Positions 60,758 through 64,000 of a stretch of 64,000 nucleotides of DNA are shown here, one piece after another. Position numbers and translations under genes: made by a program. Origin of the DNA: Megamerina dolium (lineage: Eukaryota > Arthropoda > Insecta > Diptera > Megamerinidae); NCBI GenBank assembly GCA_963854835.1, contig OY978525.1:93710136-93774135 (forward strand), in the 5' to 3' direction. Position 1 is the stretch's first letter; every line of letters begins with the position of its first letter. Under the pieces are notes generated by a model. It was given only the letters and a program-made list of their open reading frames with translations, was not told the DNA's origin and ran no database searches.

Positions 60758-63700
60758 ATGAGTTGTGCAACATCAACATTAAAATTTGTAGTATTCCTAT
60801 TGAATTTCTTAATTGGTGTAAGTGATTACTTATAGAATATATATTGATTGTATGTATTGCTACATACATACATATCGTACATATTGAAGTGTTAAAAAAT
60901 AGAAAACTAATAAATTGTTATACTTACATAAATATAATACACAGTTCTCACATACATCTCACATAGATCTATGGCGCTTTAACAGTTTCCGCTTGCGTTT
61001 ACTTCTTGATCAAGCATAATGTGAGCGATTCGATCCACACAATGTGTATATTGGGTATTATATTGGGTGTGGTGCTATTTCTAACATCCATATTTGGTTG
61101 TTATAGCACATTTTGTGAGTCAACACGTTCGATATTAGTGGTAAGTGTTTGTACATCACCTCATATGGTTATCGGTACATAATACTACATATGTATGAAT
61201 GTATGTACAATTTTATTTGCATTAATACTGATTTTGGTTATTCTAATCCTTTTCATTCATCTTATCAGTATGTTATAATTATATTAATATTGATATTCAC
61301 ACAAATTGGCTTCAAGTATTTGATGCCATTTGATTTTAATGAATACGCTACGGAGATAATAACTAATGCATGGAATAGTGAACTATACCAAAAGGAGACA
61401 ATGTCCAAATATGAAATTGCGGTAGGTATTATACATATATGTAAATATAGTACTTATACATATAAGCCATTCTGAAATCGTTGTGCTATTAAAAAAAAAT
61501 TAGATTTTTTTTGTTTTTTATCATATATAAAATTATTCGCTAGATCTTATCCAGTTACAGCGACTCAAAGAATCTCAAACTTAGGTTAGGTTAGGTTATG
61601 CGCCGGCACCCAAAGGGAGGCGCACTTAGGCCAAATAATTGGCCCATTGTGTCACCATGCATCACTGATGCTTACTATTCTATCTCCTCTGTTAAGCGGA
61701 ACCATTGGGATTTCCTAATGAATAGAGCAATGTCCCTGACATCTATGGGCGCAAGCTCAGTGGTATATGTAAAAAAAGGCACTCCCCAGTAGAGTGTGCC
61801 TTCTGCGTGCCAAGGCGGGGCATCTACAGAGTAAGTGGCGAACACTTTCCTCCTCTTCCTCGTCCTGGCAGCTGCGACAATAATCGTTGTCCGGTAAACC
61901 GAGCTTTGCAGCATGCCTACCCATAAGCCAGTGGCTCGTGAATACGACGACTACATTACTGATGGTTTTCCTGCTCATTGACAACAGTGAATGAGTTCGT
62001 CTATTGTCAAGAGTTGGCCAGATTTTCCTAGTAGTAGCACAAGAGCTCTCATCCCGCCACATTCTGTTGGCTATGGTGAGGTAATGTTGTGTGATAAGAA
62101 GCTTCCATGTTGCAAGCGGAATTCCGGCTTGATGAGATGGATAGATCTCTGGCAACCTAGTGCCCGATCTCGCCAATTCATCTGCCTCAAAGTTCCCTGG
62201 ATTGTCTCTATGCCCGGTACCCATACAATGTGTACATTGTAGTGCTCCGCTAGCTCTTTAAGAGCTGAGCGGCATTTAAGGGCAAGTTTTGCTTTCCAAA
62301 TGAATCTACGGGGAGTAGATGCAATAGCGAGTAGAGTTCTTTTGATGGGGTGGTTCTTAGGGCACCTGTTGTCAAGACCGCAGACGTCCTTTGAACCTTG
62401 TCTATTATCTCAAACTTACATTTGTAATTTATTAGAAACTGAGTTAAGTAAGATACAGAATATAGATGTACTTTTGTTTTCCAGCTGAGGTATTACTCAT
62501 TCAGTCAAGGTAAACAAGAGAGTCTAAAACACGATTGGCAATCAATTCCATTTGTTTGTTATTTATTTTATTTTCAATCTAAATTATCCCTAATAGACAA
62601 TATCGCTGTTAGACGGATTTTTGGTTGGTTTCCCCACCGACACTTGGTCGCGCCTGATAAGAGAGGCATCTTGCAGATCTTGAAGAGGTATATTTGTTGC
62701 GTTGAAGACTCCAGACGGGTGAATATGTAGGGTGGCCTGATACAGGGGTTTCCTGTAAAAGTACTTCAGCCTCAAACCTTGAAGAGGGAGATCTAATAGC
62801 AAAAAACGTAGAAACAACCAGCGGTGCGAAGGTTGATTGTTCCTGGTACGTCAAAGGGACCCCGGGTAGAGTAGAGAGCTCTCAGGCGACCAATCTTACG
62901 AGTTGTTGTCTATATAGACGGCCTCGTCATGGCAAGAACTTTTACAGTCGGTTGTGGGTCGTTAAAAAAATGGTTGATTGTTCTTTTCACCGTTGGCAAC
63001 TTATGAAATCGTATCGAATACGACCCACTCGATCAAGCGCTGGTTGGTTCATTGGTCGGAATCACTATTCTGATCATAACATCTACATACATATATTTAT
63101 AGGGATATTATTTCTCATAAATAGAAAATTGCATGTCCGCTATGTCTTTGAATAACATGATTTTCTTCCTCTCTTCAATAAAAACCAAACAAATCTATTG
63201 CACTTATAAGCTCCGAAGGCCCTTCGACCGAGTTTCTCTTCCAGTACTGTTGCGCGTGTTAAATTTTTGACAGTATTAGACAGAACTCCTGTGACATCGC
63301 TTTTTCTGAGTTTTATTCCAACGCATTAACCACTGGGCTACGGCACCCACATAAGATTTTCTTTTGGACTTTTTTTTTCTCTCAAAATAATCGCCATTTA
63401 TTTTTTGTTTGTGAGACGATGCATTATCGAGCAATAAATTTCTGGGCCTTCAGTCCTTCTTTCGATTTCCGGTCAATACTTTGACAATGCTTGAGAATCG
63501 TATATAAAACACTCAAACACTCATTACCAAAAATTGTTGAAATAAATAATAAGTTTTAGTAAATGTTTTTCTGGGTTTAAACCAAAATTTTATATTAGCT
63601 CTTTCTTTTTACTGTGTCATCCGATTTGTATGAGCTTGAACTTGCTTAAAATTGGAACGATGTACTCTTCAAATACTATTAAATACGCGATGCCGTGCAT

Positions 63701-63968
63701 TTTACATATAATTTTATAAATTTTCGTTATTCTCTCTCTCTCTCTTCTTCCCTTATTTTCAATCCATTAGTATGAATGCTGTGGTAAAAATGGGCCTAAT
63801 GATTATGTTTCAAGCGGATTACCAATACCTACAAGTTGTTATAGAAATCAGAATGCTACAATAACGACGAATCTTTTCAAAACAGGTTGTGCTCAAAAAC
63901 TTGCTGATGCCTTCCAAAGTAGTGCGGATTTGGAAGAGATTTCTGACTGGTCTTTAGTTGGTATAGAG
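60758..63968 (+). CDS. Tetraspanin T6, exons 1-4 (last exon beyond the right edge)
   Basis: Exons are 60758-60817, 60967-61140, 61269-61421 and 63771-63968. All are phase 0, with donors GTAAGT, GTAAGT, GTAGGT and GTAAGT. The product starts MSCATSTLKFVVFLLN. TM2 is followed by FGCYSTFCESTRS instead of GCCGALRES. TM3 (YVIIILILIFTQIGF) is followed by a short helical stretch. The large loop has YECCGKNGPNDY, PTSCY, the sequon NAT and a GCAQK box. The TM4 end and tail should be encoded by a fifth exon just outside. Intron 3 (2.35 kb) holds an RNase H LINE fragment and a SINE. It is the only plus-strand gene and the most divergent member. Confidence 0.92.
61584..62406 (-). mobile_element. RNase H-type LINE, 3' end, with 12-bp TSD
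   Basis: The target duplication ATCTCAAACTTA is at 61572-61583 and 62407-62418. The element is 5'-truncated and inverted. It encodes the end of an RNase H domain and a zinc knuckle, followed by a 3' UTR and the tail CATAACCTAACCTAACC. The 3' UTR (CACAATGGGCC...TTTGGCCTAAGTG) matches the tail of the type 1 SINEs. Confidence 0.88.
61757..62260 (-). pseudogene. LINE RNase H end and zinc-knuckle domain
   Basis: Upstream in one frame is ELAEHYNVHIVWVPG. After a one-base shift it continues GHRDNPGNFEADELARSGT, the last conserved block of LINE RNase H. Further on lies CRSCQDEEEEESVRHLLCRC, a C-x2-C...H-x-x-x-C knuckle typical of R1/I/Jockey-group ORF2 C-termini. The frameshift and 5' truncation make it inactive. 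Confidence 0.87.
62500..63190. other. Unrecognised, more GC-rich part of T6 intron 3
   Basis: 62590-62940 is noticeably richer in GC than its surroundings and has overlapping short open frames on the minus strand without a family match. It could be a fragment of an LTR element or another repeat. Confidence 0.4.
63195..63349 (-). mobile_element. tRNA-derived SINE, tail type 2, internally deleted
   Basis: Inverted. The tail (GCACTTATAAGCTCCGAAGGCC), part of the body and the A-box side of the head (GCATTAACCACTGGGCTACGGCACCC) are present. The middle is deleted. Confidence 0.8.
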
Positions 63969-64000
63969 GTAAGTAATTGCACACAAAAAAAAAAATGGTA

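Noticed and set aside
62590..62854. Two overlapping minus-strand frames in T6 intron 3
   Set aside because: They overlap in different frames and neither matches a family I know. Kept only as an unrecognised GC-richer region.

Overview
The window looks like nuclear DNA of a higher fly. It is AT-rich, its genes have introns with GT/AG junctions, and arthropod-type Inr core promoters sit about 150 bp upstream of the start codons. DD41D mariner elements are present, a group I recall as first described from tephritid fruit flies (Ceratitis rosa), and so are (GTCY)n-bearing mini-me-like repeats. A tephritid is my best guess, but nothing in the sequence proves it.

The host genes are a tandem array of tetraspanins of the type found in the Drosophila Tsp42E cluster. 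Seven members are visible, called here T0 to T6. T0 (only exon 1, about 4.8 kb), T1 (10.5-16.2 kb), T2 (18.6-22.4 kb), T3 (26.5-36.6 kb), T4 (42.5-50.1 kb) and T5 (53.9-57.0 kb) lie on the minus strand. T6 (60.8 kb to the right edge, last exon missing) lies on the plus strand, head to head with T5. T1-T5 are complete five-exon genes of 210-220 codons. All introns are phase 0 and fall at homologous positions: exon 1 is always exactly 20 codons, and the last exon carries the end of TM4 plus a short basic tail ending in Tyr. The CCG, P-x-SC and GC cysteine motifs of the large extracellular loop are present in all genes where that exon is visible. T0-T3 share intron and promoter sequence and are the youngest duplicates. 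Six promoters share an Inr and a block at +17 to +24; four of them also have a TATA box.

Most of the remaining DNA is mobile-element debris, much of it inside introns. It includes three mini-me-like elements with (GTCC)n tracts, and a P-superfamily-like element with 31-bp inverted repeats and a broken three-exon THAP gene. There are two DD41D mariners, several other mariner relics, and a Tc1-like (DD34E) element nested in a TA-flanked non-autonomous element. A 5'-truncated Jockey-like LINE carries a Harbinger-type MITE and a SINE. Other LINE fragments include an RNase H-bearing 3' end. A tRNA-Arg-like SINE family occurs with two different 3' tails, one matching the 3' end of the RNase H LINE. 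Several small foldback, hAT-like and TTAA-flanked MITEs complete the picture.

No CRISPR, rRNA or operon structure is present, as expected for an animal nuclear locus. The tetraspanins are membrane scaffold proteins; which ligands or partners they bind cannot be read from the sequence.
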